DNA of 64,000 bases, taken from the NCBI GenBank assembly GCA_009776305.1, contig WRLY01000001.1, positions 620,001 to 684,000 on the forward strand. Reading direction: 5' to 3'. Source of the stretch: Oscillospiraceae bacterium (GTDB lineage: Bacteria > Bacillota > Clostridia > Oscillospirales > Ruminococcaceae). Under the pieces are notes generated by a model, which was not told where the DNA came from, searched no databases, and was given only the letters and a program-made list of their open reading frames with translations. How positions within the stretch are numbered: the stretch's first letter is position 1; the number at the start of each line of letters is the position of its first letter. Shown piece after piece: positions 15,859-25,110 of the stretch. The position numbers and the translations under genes are program-made.

Positions 15859-17874
15859 ATGTTAATTTATATAATTGTCACTTTGGCGGTTTTGGTCGCT
15901 TTAATTATTGCGAGCTCGGTTATTTTTTGTAAAATGAAAAAAGCCGGCGCTGCGGCTTTAAATGAAAAGGACAAGCGGATAAGGGAGCTTTCCCGGGAGC
16001 TTGACGACGCAAATGAGCACACAAGGCTTGCCGAGCATAAAAACCGCTCTAAAAGCGATTTTTTCGCCTCTATAAGCCATGAAATCCGTACGCCGATGAA
16101 CACCATAATAGGAATGTCCGAGCTTTTGTCTGAGGAAGACCTCAGCGGTGAACAACTTGAAAAAGCCATAAATATAAAAATATATTCGGACGTTTTGTTG
16201 GGTAAAATTGATGATTTGCGCGATTTTGCAGAAATAGAAGACGGAAGTTTTAAACTTTTACCCGAGCATTACGATTTTCAGGTCGTTTTAATGAAAATAA
16301 ATGCCGAAATAAAGCATTGGGCGCGGGAAAAGGGGATTGAATTTACTGCGGAATTTTCGGAAGACCTGCCCCGATACATAAGAGGTGACGCGGCAAGATT
16401 AAAGCAGGCTTTAATCAATCTTTTATCTAACGCCGTAAAATTCACCGAAAAAGGCGGGGTGACATTTTCGGTCGGTGTTAAGGAAGACGGGGGGAATCTG
16501 ATAGAATTCCGTGTTCAAGATACAGGGGTCGGAATCATGGCGGAGGATGCGGCGCGTTTTTTTTACTCGACCAAACAAATTGAGGCTCGCAAGAACCGCG
16601 GATTCAGCGGTATGGGAATCGGGTTAATCATAACCGATAATATTATCCGCATTATGGGCGGAAATATAACTATTGAAAGTATTCCGGATTTCGGTACGAC
16701 TTTCAGGGTTGAGATTCCTTTTGAGGCGGGCGACGGCAATCTTGTTGCAAAGGAAACGGACGAGTACGCCTATGTAAGCGCCCCCGAGGCAAAGATTTTG
16801 CTTGTTGACGACATTGACATTAACCTTGCCGTCGGGACGGGCTTTTTGAAACTGCACGATATAACCCCCGACGTTGCTACCAACGGCAAAGAGGCAATAA
16901 AGATGGTCTGCGAGAAAGATTATGACATTGTTTTTATGGACCACATGATGCCCGAAACAGACGGCAGGAAAGCTTCGGAGATTATCAGAAGTTTTGGGGG
17001 AAAATACTCCCAAAGTGAAAAGGGGCTTAAAATAATTGCACTGACAGCTAACGTTACGGTTGATGTTATGGAGCTTTTGCTGGATTCGGGAATGGACGAT
17101 TTTTTACCCAAGCCGATGACCCAAACCTCGCTGAACCGAATGTTACTGAAATGGTTGCCTCCCGACAAATACGAAATAAAAGCTAAAAAAATCTTCTCCG
17201 AAATACAGCCTGATGACTATACAGAGGCTTTAAAGGCGGCGGAGGAAATAGACGGCTTAAATGTAAGGTTAGCCCTGCGTAGGGTGGGGGGCGGTATGCG
17301 GGAGCTTGAAACATCCCTCAAGCTTTTATGCAGACATATACCCAAGAGCTTGGTTATATTTGAGCGTTGCCTTGCCGATATTACAGATTTCGGCGATTTA
17401 ACAGAGGATAACAGGCTTTGGGATTTTGCGGCGGAAGCCCACGGAATGAAAAGCGCGCTTGCCATAAACGGCTTGGAAGAACTTTCGGAGTTGGCGAAAG
17501 AACTTGAATTTTTAGCGAAAAATGACCAAGTTGACAGTTCTGATTTAATTTGCAGGGAGAAGCTCCCGAATTTCTCGCGCAAGCTTAATGATTTGGGTGC
17601 GCGGCTTAATGAGGTTTTCCCGCAGACAGCCGAAAGCGCGGGAATAATTAAAAAGCAGGGCGACAGAAGCCTCCTTGCAGAACTCATAGAAAAACTGACT
17701 GATGATGTTGAGCGGTTCGACAGGACGTCGGCACTTGCGGAGACCGACAGGGCAATCGGGTTTACTTTCGGTGAGGAGACCGACAAGCTATTTGATGCAA
17801 TCAAATATGATTTAGAGGATTACGATTACGATTCGGCAATGGAAAAGTTGCAAGGTTTTATTATTGAAATATAA
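15859..17874 (+). CDS. membrane hybrid histidine kinase (HisKA-HATPase-REC-HPt), no sensor domain
   Basis: The 671-residue kinase starts with one transmembrane segment (residues 2-24) and a short coiled coil, then the dimerisation domain with phospho-acceptor His74 (SHEIRTPMN), an ATPase domain (LSNAVKFTEKGG, DTGVGI, GMGIGLI), a receiver with Asp361 (IVFMDHMMPE) and a C-terminal HPt-like domain with His528 (EAHGMKSALAI). It has no PAS, Cache or other recognisable input domain, so it is likely driven by membrane state or a partner. It is the first gene of a five-gene cluster and may pass phosphate to the lone receiver just downstream. No clear ribosome binding site precedes the ATG. Confidence 0.88.
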   Translation: MLIYIIVTLAVLVALIIASSVIFCKMKKAGAAALNEKDKRIRELSRELDDANEHTRLAEHKNRSKSDFFASISHEIRTPMNTIIGMSELLSEEDLSGEQLEKAINIKIYSDVLLGKIDDLRDFAEIEDGSFKLLPEHYDFQVVLMKINAEIKHWAREKGIEFTAEFSEDLPRYIRGDAARLKQALINLLSNAVKFTEKGGVTFSVGVKEDGGNLIEFRVQDTGVGIMAEDAARFFYSTKQIEARKNRGFSGMGIGLIITDNIIRIMGGNITIESIPDFGTTFRVEIPFEAGDGNLVAKETDEYAYVSAPEAKILLVDDIDINLAVGTGFLKLHDITPDVATNGKEAIKMVCEKDYDIVFMDHMMPETDGRKASEIIRSFGGKYSQSEKGLKIIALTANVTVDVMELLLDSGMDDFLPKPMTQTSLNRMLLKWLPPDKYEIKAKKIFSEIQPDDYTEALKAAEEIDGLNVRLALRRVGGGMRELETSLKLLCRHIPKSLVIFERCLADITDFGDLTEDNRLWDFAAEAHGMKSALAINGLEELSELAKELEFLAKNDQVDSSDLICREKLPNFSRKLNDLGARLNEVFPQTAESAGIIKKQGDRSLLAELIEKLTDDVERFDRTSALAETDRAIGFTFGEETDKLFDAIKYDLEDYDYDSAMEKLQGFIIEI

Positions 17875-17941
17875 TAAGCATTACTTGGAGTTTACGGAGA
17901 GGTTCAATCAGATTCAAGAAATAAGGGGAGTTATACGCGTT

Positions 17942-18382
17942 ATGACAAGTAGAATGAACAGGACATCAAAAGCAAGAAAGCCTAAAGTCTTGGCTGTTGA
18001 CGATGTTTCGGTAGTACTTAACGCCATAAATGTCGCACTCGGCAAAGATTATGAGGTTTATACGCTTAACAAGGCAGAACATGTCGGAATGTTTCTTATA
18101 CGTACTACTCCCGACTTATTTATATTAGATATAGAAATGCCCGGCATGAGCGGGTATGAATTGGTTAAGGTTATTAGGGATTCGGATAAGCATAAGAACA
18201 CCCCTATTATATTTTTAACGGGAAACGCTACGGTTATGAATTTACAGGCGGCTATGGAACTTGGCGTGGCGGATTTTATCGCTAAACCGGTTGACCCCGA
18301 AGAGTTGTTAAAAAGGGTTAAGGAAAAGATAAAAAATTATAAAATTTTATACGGTGATATTAATACGGGGGGAACGCCATGA
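17942..18382 (+). CDS. single-domain response regulator
   Basis: A receiver domain with a short basic N-terminus (RTSKARKPK) and no output domain. Phospho-acceptor Asp63 lies in LFILDIEMPG; the acidic pair is VDD, and the conserved Thr and Lys are in IFLTGNA and IAKPVDPEE. I start it at ATG 17942 behind AGGGGAG; a TTG at 17864 would extend it 26 residues and overlap the kinase but has no ribosome binding site. It overlaps the HD-GYP gene by 4 bases (ATGA), so the two are coupled and the receiver may control the HD-GYP protein in trans. Confidence 0.85.
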   Translation: MTSRMNRTSKARKPKVLAVDDVSVVLNAINVALGKDYEVYTLNKAEHVGMFLIRTTPDLFILDIEMPGMSGYELVKVIRDSDKHKNTPIIFLTGNATVMNLQAAMELGVADFIAKPVDPEELLKRVKEKIKNYKILYGDINTGGTP

Positions 18383-19473
18383 GCATTATAAGCGGTGATT
18401 ATATACCTGTAAGCTTAGATATTCTGAAAAGCGGCATGGTGATTGACTACAGTATTTATCGCGAGAAAAACCGCGAGTTTTTCCTGCTTTGCAAAGACGC
18501 TGTGCTGACCGAGGAGTTGCTTGACAGGTTCAGAATGTTGACCGAACCTTATAATGAAATTTATATCCCGAGTAATAAATATGACGAAATTATAAAGGAA
18601 AGAAACAATCAGAAAGACAAGGTTAAAAAAAGGATTTTTTTCAGAAGCTACGAGCAGGCTAAAAAGTCTGCCGCTAAGATGCTTGAAAGAATTGCGGCAG
18701 AGGACAGTATTCCTGCCGAAATTGCTGAAGAATTGTCCCAGACCGTAAACAAACAGGTCGAGACAATGGAAATCTCGCATATTATTCAGGGCATAAACAG
18801 TGTTCGTAAGATTGACGAGTATCTACATACCCACAGCGTCAACGTGGCGTTGTTAAACGGCGTTATGGGCAGGTGGCTCAAGCTTGAAAAGCAAGAGCTT
18901 GCGGCACTTGTGAAAGTCGGGTTGTTTCACGACATAGGCAAGCTTAAAATCCCCAAGGCTATTTTAGATAAACCCACAAAGCTTACCGAGCAGGAATTTG
19001 ATTTAGTGTCAAACCATCCTATTTATTCCCATGATTTGCTGAAAAAGTCGGGCTTTACCGACGAGCGGATTTTAACGGGGGTGATTCAGCATCACGAAAG
19101 GGTCAACGGCATGGGTTATCCTTTCGGACTGAATATAAATAAGATTAGCGAGTTCGCGAGAATCACCTCAATCGCCGACGTTTATGACGCCATGATTACC
19201 AAAAGGACTTTCAAAAGTGCTCATTCGCCTTTTGAGGTTTTGTCGTGGTTTTCGGACGGATGTTATTCCGAGCTTGATTATAATTATGTCATGGTGTTTT
19301 TGGAAAGTATGGTTGACGAGTTTAAAGGTAAGAAAGTCCTGTTATCAAATGGCAAGACCGGTACGGTTATGTTTGTTCACTCAACGAATTTCGCGTATCC
19401 TATTGTTCAGGCGGACGGGGAAATTATTCATACATCTAAGGATTTAAAATGCGTTTCTTTGGTTAACGACTAA
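18379..19473 (+). CDS. HD-GYP domain phosphodiesterase (cyclic-di-GMP or related)
   Basis: HD-GYP proteins hydrolyse cyclic di-GMP or cGAMP. This 364-residue protein has an N-terminal domain of about 110 residues without a known fold and a C-terminal HD-GYP domain. Metal and signature residues are present: His184-Asp185 in LFHDIGKLKIP, HHERVNGMGYPFGL from His238, and ITSIADVYDAMI. A C-terminal extension (KVLLSNGKTGTVMFV) resembles a small beta domain found in many such proteins. It is coupled by a 4-base overlap to the upstream receiver, which looks like a split version of the common REC-HD-GYP fusion. Confidence 0.88.
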   Translation: MSIISGDYIPVSLDILKSGMVIDYSIYREKNREFFLLCKDAVLTEELLDRFRMLTEPYNEIYIPSNKYDEIIKERNNQKDKVKKRIFFRSYEQAKKSAAKMLERIAAEDSIPAEIAEELSQTVNKQVETMEISHIIQGINSVRKIDEYLHTHSVNVALLNGVMGRWLKLEKQELAALVKVGLFHDIGKLKIPKAILDKPTKLTEQEFDLVSNHPIYSHDLLKKSGFTDERILTGVIQHHERVNGMGYPFGLNINKISEFARITSIADVYDAMITKRTFKSAHSPFEVLSWFSDGCYSELDYNYVMVFLESMVDEFKGKKVLLSNGKTGTVMFVHSTNFAYPIVQADGEIIHTSKDLKCVSLVND

Positions 19474-19491
19474 TAGGGCGGAGAAAACGTT

Positions 19492-22400
19492 ATGGTTTCC
19501 GAAAAAAAGGCTTTCGGTAAAATCGGCAAGTTCGGAATAAGCCGGAAAATAGCTGTCCTACTCGCCGCGTTGCTCCTTTTTAACGCGCTCGCGACGGGCG
19601 TTTTCAGTTATGCCTTTTTTAAAAATGAGAGCGTAAAGGCTTACAGTAACACCGCTTTGGCAATCGCAAAGTCGGCGATAATCGACGGCGATGAAGTTTC
19701 GGAAATTTTGCGGGAGAAAATCAAGGACGACGTCTATTATGCACTTAAAAGTCAACTTGACCGCATAACCGACCAAACCGAGGCGATTACCGCTTACATT
19801 TTAGGAGCGCCTGTTTTTGAGAGCGACGGTTACCCCCTTGTGGCTTTGTCTTTCAGCGATATAGATATAGGTATTGTTAAAAGCGCCGACAGTTTCGCGC
19901 CTGAGGCGGAAACCGCTTTCAGCGATGGACAGGCTGTTGTTTCGGGCGTTTACGAATATTACGATTCGGGCGGAGAACAAATCATTACAGCGTTTGCACC
20001 TCTTTTTGACCGTTACGGCAATGTAGCGGGCGTTTTAGGCGTTGACATAAGCGCCGTTCTTATTTTTTCCGGTGCTTTGTCTTTTGCGCTTTGCAGTGCG
20101 GTTTTTTTAACCGTGCTGTTTATTATTTTGTCAATCGCGGCGGCTTTTTTATCGCGGCGGCTTTTCGGGAAAAGGCTTAGGGCTGTCGCCGAGGTTTCGG
20201 AAAGCATGGCGGCTGGGGATTTTGAAAATACGGACAGGCTTGAATTTTCGGTTGTTAGCGACGAGGCAGACCTTACGGCGCGAAATCTTGAGAAAATAAG
20301 GAACTCCGTCAATGCTTTGGCTATGGGGATTTCAGGTTTTGCGGATTCTGAAACAAGCGGACTTAACGGTATATTTGCGGTTGTGGATGAAGCTGTCAGG
20401 AAACCTATGTCGATTGTGGAAAACATAGATTCATTAGTTTATGTAAGCGATATAGAAACCTATGATTTACTTTTCGCAAACAGGAAACTCATGGAGGTTG
20501 CGGGACTTTCGGCTTCGGAAATAAAAAGTAAAAAATGCTGGCAGGTCATGAATAAAAACGCGCCCGGTCCTTGTCCGTTTTGCCCGTTGCCGAAGCTTTT
20601 AGCTGAAAAGAACAGCGGCGTTATTCAAAAAGCCCCGAACGCTAAAAACAAAGGGGGAGTTTATGCCCGTGAGCATTATAATCGGATTACCAAACGCTGG
20701 TACTGGACTCAAGGCCTGCTAATCAAATGGGCGGGCGGAAAAACCGCTCACTTTGAGATGGCGACCGATATAACCAAACTCAAAGCTTATGAAACGGGAA
20801 TGAAGAATCTTTCGGCAATCATTTCGGTTGCGGACGCGGGCATTATCGTAAAAGACAGACGCGGAATTATTACCGAATGGAACATAGGCGCACAGAATAT
20901 CTTGGGCTACGAGCGGGAAGAAATGCTCGGCAAAACCGCTAAGGATTATACCTCTTATGAATGGTACGGCGACATTGACGCTATGGCGGCGCGCTTGCTT
21001 AAAGGCGAGCATATTCCCCACTTTGAGGAAGAATATACTCACAAAGACGGTGGAATTGTAGACTGTTCGGTTTCTTATACACCGATTTTTGACAACGATA
21101 CGGTTACGGGGTATGTATCTGTTTTCCATGATATTTCAGAGAAGAAAAGAATTGAAAAAGAGCATCAGCAACTTGAAAACACCTTGTTTAATCTGTTTGA
21201 GAATCTGTCCAACGGGTTCGCGCTCTTTGAGCTTTTCACTTCCGAAAGCGGCGGGGAGAATCTGAAGCTATTAATGGCGAATAAGGCGTTCAGAAAGTTT
21301 TCCAATAAATATAACAGCCCCGACGGCACGGGAGAAGATTTGACGGGACTTACCATGACGGAGATTTACGGCGCGGCGCTGGAGGAGCTTTCTTATTACA
21401 TAAATGTTGCTAAGTTTGGCGGCGGAAGGAATAATGAGACCTATAATTTTACCCTGAAAATAAACATGAACGAGATGGTTTTCTCACCCTCGCGGGGGCA
21501 GGTGGCGTTACTGCTTACCGACAGAACAAACCTTGTCGCCGCTGAGGAGGCGCTCCAAAAACGCGAAAAGGACTTGGCTATGCTGTTCGGCTCTATGACG
21601 GCGGGATTTTGCATGGGCAGAATTATTTTCGATGAAGACGGTAAGCCTGCCGACGTTATTTTTGAAATCATAAATCAGTCTTATGAAACCCTTGAAGACT
21701 TTGAACCCGGGTCGCTGATTGGCAAAAAGCTGTCAGAAATAAGCTCCAAGGAATGGAAAAGATATTTCAGGATTTATTCCGACGTGGCGATTAACCGCAG
21801 GAAAGCGACCTTTACAAAATACATAGCCTCAAAAGAGAAGACTTTGGACGTGGTGTGCTATTCGCCGAGTGAGAATTATTTCGCCTGTATAGAGAGCGAC
21901 GTTACCGAGCGTGTGAAGAAAGACGGCGAACTTAAAAAAGCCTATCGCGATACCGAGGCGATTCTTGGTGAAATCCCCGCGCCGATATGTGCGGTGGGCA
22001 GAGAAACCGGCGTTATTCTCGGGTGCAATAAAGCTTTTGTTAAAATTTGCGGCGCTAACAGCGAGGATGAGCTTAAAGGTAGCAAAATCGAAACCTATCT
22101 GATTAACAATAATGCCGAGCACACAAATGAAAGCGTTTCAAAGGGCGGTAAAAAGAAGAACGGCAAGGACATAAAAAAACTTCTCGGTAGCGGGGAATTC
22201 AAAGGTTATTTAAATAAGCGCGACGAAACGTCGGCAGAAGTTGAGGTTGAGGTGTTTTCTAAGCCTTTTGTCTATAAAGACCAAATAGCCTACGCTGTTT
22301 GCTTTATAGATATGACGGGGCAGAAGGTTCAGGAGGAAATTCTGCGCGAGGCGGCTTTGAGCGCCGAGGAGACTTCGCGCCTTAAATCCATGTTCCTTGC

Positions 22401-24135
22401 CAACATAAGCCATGAAATCAGAACCCCCATGAACGGCATAATCGGTTTAACCGAGCTTGCGCTTGACGGTGGCGGACTGACCGAAAAAACAGCCGATTAT
22501 CTCGAAAAAATAAGGAACAGTGCAACGGGGTTGCTTGCTATTGTCAATGATGTTCTGGATATTTCAAAAATAGAAGCGGGTAAAATAGAGCTTGAAAAAG
22601 TTGAGTTTTTATTTGACAGCGTTTTAAAAAGCTGTAAGTCGGACGCGGTGTTGAGCAACGAGGGCAAGGATATTACTTTGTTGTTTAATTGTAAAGAGCT
22701 TGAATCGATAAAGGTTATGGGCGACCCGACAAAGTTGCGGCAAATTTTTATAAATCTGCTTTCCAACGCTCTCAAGTTTACCGAAAAAGGCAAAGTGGAA
22801 TTGACGGCGTCGGTAACAGAGAAAGACGCTCAGAAAATCACCGTGAATTTCGCGGTGAAAGATACCGGAATCGGCATAAGCGAAGCGCAAATAAATAGAA
22901 TATTCGTGCCTTTTTCACAGGCAGACGCAAGCACAACTCGCAAATATGGCGGCACGGGGCTTGGGCTGTCGATTACCAACAGCCTGCTTGACTTAATGGG
23001 CGGGGAGCTGACGGTTGACAGTAAGCAGGGGGAGGGCAGTACGTTCAGCTTTACCCTGACTTTTCCGCTTGCAAGTGAAAAAGCTTCGGTATCCGCAATA
23101 GCCAATATGGCTCAATTGAAAAGCAAGGACAAAAAGCCGGTCTTTGCTTCGGAGGCGCTTATATGCGAGGATAATGCGATTAACCGGCAGGTAATAGAGG
23201 AGCATCTTTTGCGAATCGGGATTAATCCCGTGGTCGCCGAGAACGGTAAAATCGGCTTAAACATGGTAAAAACGCGTATGCGTACAGGGAAGCCTTTTGA
23301 TATAATACTTATGGACATACACATGCCTGTCATGGACGGAATGGAAGCGACCCGCAAGATTATTGAGGCGGGCTGTAAAACCCCTGTAATTGCAATGACC
23401 GCAAATGTAATGCGGGAGGATAAGGAGCTTATTCTCGGAAGCGGCATGTCTGAATATATATGCAAACCGTTTTCAGCGCGTGATTTATGGGATTGTCTGT
23501 TAAAATTCCTTGTGCCTGTTAGGTTTGAGGATATTTTACCCGAGGGTGTAAGGAAGGTGAAAACAGGGGTAATAGACCAACAGGCAGGGCTTGAAAAAGC
23601 CGCGGGAGACCCGCGGCTGTATAAAAAAATCAAAAGCGACTTTTATTTTGACAACAAGGACATTATTGAAAAAATAGAAAGCGCGGTAAAAGACGGTGAC
23701 TTCAAAATTGCCCACAGGCTGTCTCATACGCTGAAAGGATTAGCGACGCTGATTGGCGCTAACGCGCTTAGTGAGGCGGCGAGAGAGCTTGAAAAAAGCT
23801 TTATCGAGGGCAAGGCGGACGAGCAGACGTTGGCGCTTACCGGGGAACGGCTGGAGCTTGTGCTTAAAGAGTTGTTGCCGCAGGCGCAGGCGTATAAAGA
23901 GGCGGGAGAAAAGCCGCCGTCAGAGCGGGTTACCGATGTTGTTAAAGCCGGAGAGCTTATTAAGCGTTTAGAGCCGATTTTGAACGATGGAAATTCCGAG
24001 GCTTTAGACTTTATAGACGAGTTAAAGGAAGTTATTTCGTGGGATTTGTGTTCAGAGCTTGTGACGTATATGCTGGATTATGAATTTGACGAGGCTTATA
24101 AAGCGTTGCAGAAAATAAAAGCGCATTTGTCTTAG
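19492..24135 (+). CDS. large multi-PAS hybrid histidine kinase (1547 aa)
   Basis: Order of parts: transmembrane segment (about 20-40), extracellular Cache-like region (about 45-190), second transmembrane segment (195-220), HAMP, then several PAS-type domains up to about residue 950. Next come HisKA with His974 (ANISHEIRTPMNG), ATPase (LSNALKFTEKGKVE, DTGIGIS, GGTGLGLSI), receiver with Asp1275 (IILMDIHMPVMDG) and HPt with His1412 (RLSHTLKGLATLIGA). The first PAS (about 310-420) carries a Cys-rich insert, KKCWQVMNKNAPGPCPFCPL, with four cysteines that could bind a metal or sense redox. It lies between the HD-GYP and receiver-GGDEF genes and probably controls both. Confidence 0.9.
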   Translation: MVSEKKAFGKIGKFGISRKIAVLLAALLLFNALATGVFSYAFFKNESVKAYSNTALAIAKSAIIDGDEVSEILREKIKDDVYYALKSQLDRITDQTEAITAYILGAPVFESDGYPLVALSFSDIDIGIVKSADSFAPEAETAFSDGQAVVSGVYEYYDSGGEQIITAFAPLFDRYGNVAGVLGVDISAVLIFSGALSFALCSAVFLTVLFIILSIAAAFLSRRLFGKRLRAVAEVSESMAAGDFENTDRLEFSVVSDEADLTARNLEKIRNSVNALAMGISGFADSETSGLNGIFAVVDEAVRKPMSIVENIDSLVYVSDIETYDLLFANRKLMEVAGLSASEIKSKKCWQVMNKNAPGPCPFCPLPKLLAEKNSGVIQKAPNAKNKGGVYAREHYNRITKRWYWTQGLLIKWAGGKTAHFEMATDITKLKAYETGMKNLSAIISVADAGIIVKDRRGIITEWNIGAQNILGYEREEMLGKTAKDYTSYEWYGDIDAMAARLLKGEHIPHFEEEYTHKDGGIVDCSVSYTPIFDNDTVTGYVSVFHDISEKKRIEKEHQQLENTLFNLFENLSNGFALFELFTSESGGENLKLLMANKAFRKFSNKYNSPDGTGEDLTGLTMTEIYGAALEELSYYINVAKFGGGRNNETYNFTLKINMNEMVFSPSRGQVALLLTDRTNLVAAEEALQKREKDLAMLFGSMTAGFCMGRIIFDEDGKPADVIFEIINQSYETLEDFEPGSLIGKKLSEISSKEWKRYFRIYSDVAINRRKATFTKYIASKEKTLDVVCYSPSENYFACIESDVTERVKKDGELKKAYRDTEAILGEIPAPICAVGRETGVILGCNKAFVKICGANSEDELKGSKIETYLINNNAEHTNESVSKGGKKKNGKDIKKLLGSGEFKGYLNKRDETSAEVEVEVFSKPFVYKDQIAYAVCFIDMTGQKVQEEILREAALSAEETSRLKSMFLANISHEIRTPMNGIIGLTELALDGGGLTEKTADYLEKIRNSATGLLAIVNDVLDISKIEAGKIELEKVEFLFDSVLKSCKSDAVLSNEGKDITLLFNCKELESIKVMGDPTKLRQIFINLLSNALKFTEKGKVELTASVTEKDAQKITVNFAVKDTGIGISEAQINRIFVPFSQADASTTRKYGGTGLGLSITNSLLDLMGGELTVDSKQGEGSTFSFTLTFPLASEKASVSAIANMAQLKSKDKKPVFASEALICEDNAINRQVIEEHLLRIGINPVVAENGKIGLNMVKTRMRTGKPFDIILMDIHMPVMDGMEATRKIIEAGCKTPVIAMTANVMREDKELILGSGMSEYICKPFSARDLWDCLLKFLVPVRFEDILPEGVRKVKTGVIDQQAGLEKAAGDPRLYKKIKSDFYFDNKDIIEKIESAVKDGDFKIAHRLSHTLKGLATLIGANALSEAARELEKSFIEGKADEQTLALTGERLELVLKELLPQAQAYKEAGEKPPSERVTDVVKAGELIKRLEPILNDGNSEALDFIDELKEVISWDLCSELVTYMLDYEFDEAYKALQKIKAHLS

Positions 24136-24165
24136 CAGATTACATATTTAAAAGGAGGGGAAAAA

Positions 24166-25059
24166 GTGAGCGAGAAGAAAAAGTTTAAAGTCTTAATAGT
24201 AGACGATGAAAAGTCTAATCTTGATATTTTAGTTCATATTTTTAAAGACTTTTGCTCGGTTTACCCCGCCAAGACAGGGGGAAACGCCTTGAAAAAAGCG
24301 TTTGAGACGATGCCCGATTTGATTCTGTTAGATATAATTCTGCCTGATATTAACGGTTTTGAGGTTTTGGAGATTTTGAAAACCGATGAATTGACTGCGC
24401 GTATTCCGGTAATAATTGTGACGGGCTTGACAAATTCAGAAGACGAAAGCCGGGGGTTGCGCCTTGGTGCGGCGGACTACATTACAAAGCCCTTTAACAA
24501 CAATGTGGTAAAAGAGCGGGTAAAAATGCAGTTAGAGATGGCTGAACAAATTCGCATGATTGAAGACCTCGGCACGATTGACGAGGTGACCGACATCCCC
24601 AACAGGAAAAGCTTTGACCATCAGCTCGGTGTGGAATGGGCAAGGGCGGTAAGGGAGAAAAATCCCGTCAGCCTTATAATGATTGAAATTGATAAAATCA
24701 GTTTGTATAAGAACAATCAAGGGCTTAACACGCTTTTGCATAAAACCGCCGACGTTATAAAGTCAAGCCTGAAACGCGCTACCGATATAACAACACGTTA
24801 CGGTGATACGGTGTTCGCGGTAATTTTACCCAATACGCCCAAGGACGGTGCGATTAAGGTGGCGGAGGGTATCAGGGTAGCGGCGCGGGATTTAAATCTT
24901 GAGGGACTTGACGGATTTGAAAACGGCGAATCGGTGACTTTCAGCGTCGGGGTTTCTTCACGCGAGCCGAGAAAAGGCGAGCCTTTGTCTTACTTTGTAG
25001 TTCAGGCAGACAGGAATCTTTACAGAGCACGGATAGACGGAGACGCGATTTGTTATTAG
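24166..25059 (+). CDS. response regulator with degenerate GGDEF output domain
   Basis: The 297-residue protein has a receiver with Asp56 (LILLDIILPD) and a GGDEF-type output domain. The active-site loop that should read RYGGDEF is here RYGDTVF (residues 211-217), so the metal- and GTP-binding acids are lost and diguanylate cyclase activity is unlikely. The rest of the fold is well kept (VTDIPNRKSFD, VTFSVGVSS, ADRNLYRAR). It may bind cyclic di-GMP or GTP as a sensor, or act as a scaffold. The GTG start sits behind a strong AAGGAGGGG. It is the last gene of the signalling cluster. Confidence 0.87.
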   Translation: MSEKKKFKVLIVDDEKSNLDILVHIFKDFCSVYPAKTGGNALKKAFETMPDLILLDIILPDINGFEVLEILKTDELTARIPVIIVTGLTNSEDESRGLRLGAADYITKPFNNNVVKERVKMQLEMAEQIRMIEDLGTIDEVTDIPNRKSFDHQLGVEWARAVREKNPVSLIMIEIDKISLYKNNQGLNTLLHKTADVIKSSLKRATDITTRYGDTVFAVILPNTPKDGAIKVAEGIRVAARDLNLEGLDGFENGESVTFSVGVSSREPRKGEPLSYFVVQADRNLYRARIDGDAICY

Positions 25060-25067
25060 CTTGTAAT

Positions 25068-25106
25068 AAAAAACAGCCGCCTTATCAATTCAGGCGGCTG
25101 TTTTTT
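25068..25106. terminator. bidirectional intrinsic terminator
   Basis: AAAAAACAGCCGCC pairs with GGCGGCTGTTTTTT across a short loop. It closes the plus-strand signalling cluster and the convergent minus-strand zinc-ribbon gene. Confidence 0.9.
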
Positions 25107-25110
25107 GTTT

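Noticed and set aside
17864-17941. Longer start (TTG) for the lone response regulator
   Set aside because: No ribosome binding site before it, whereas ATG 17942 has AGGGGAG and starts just before the receiver domain.
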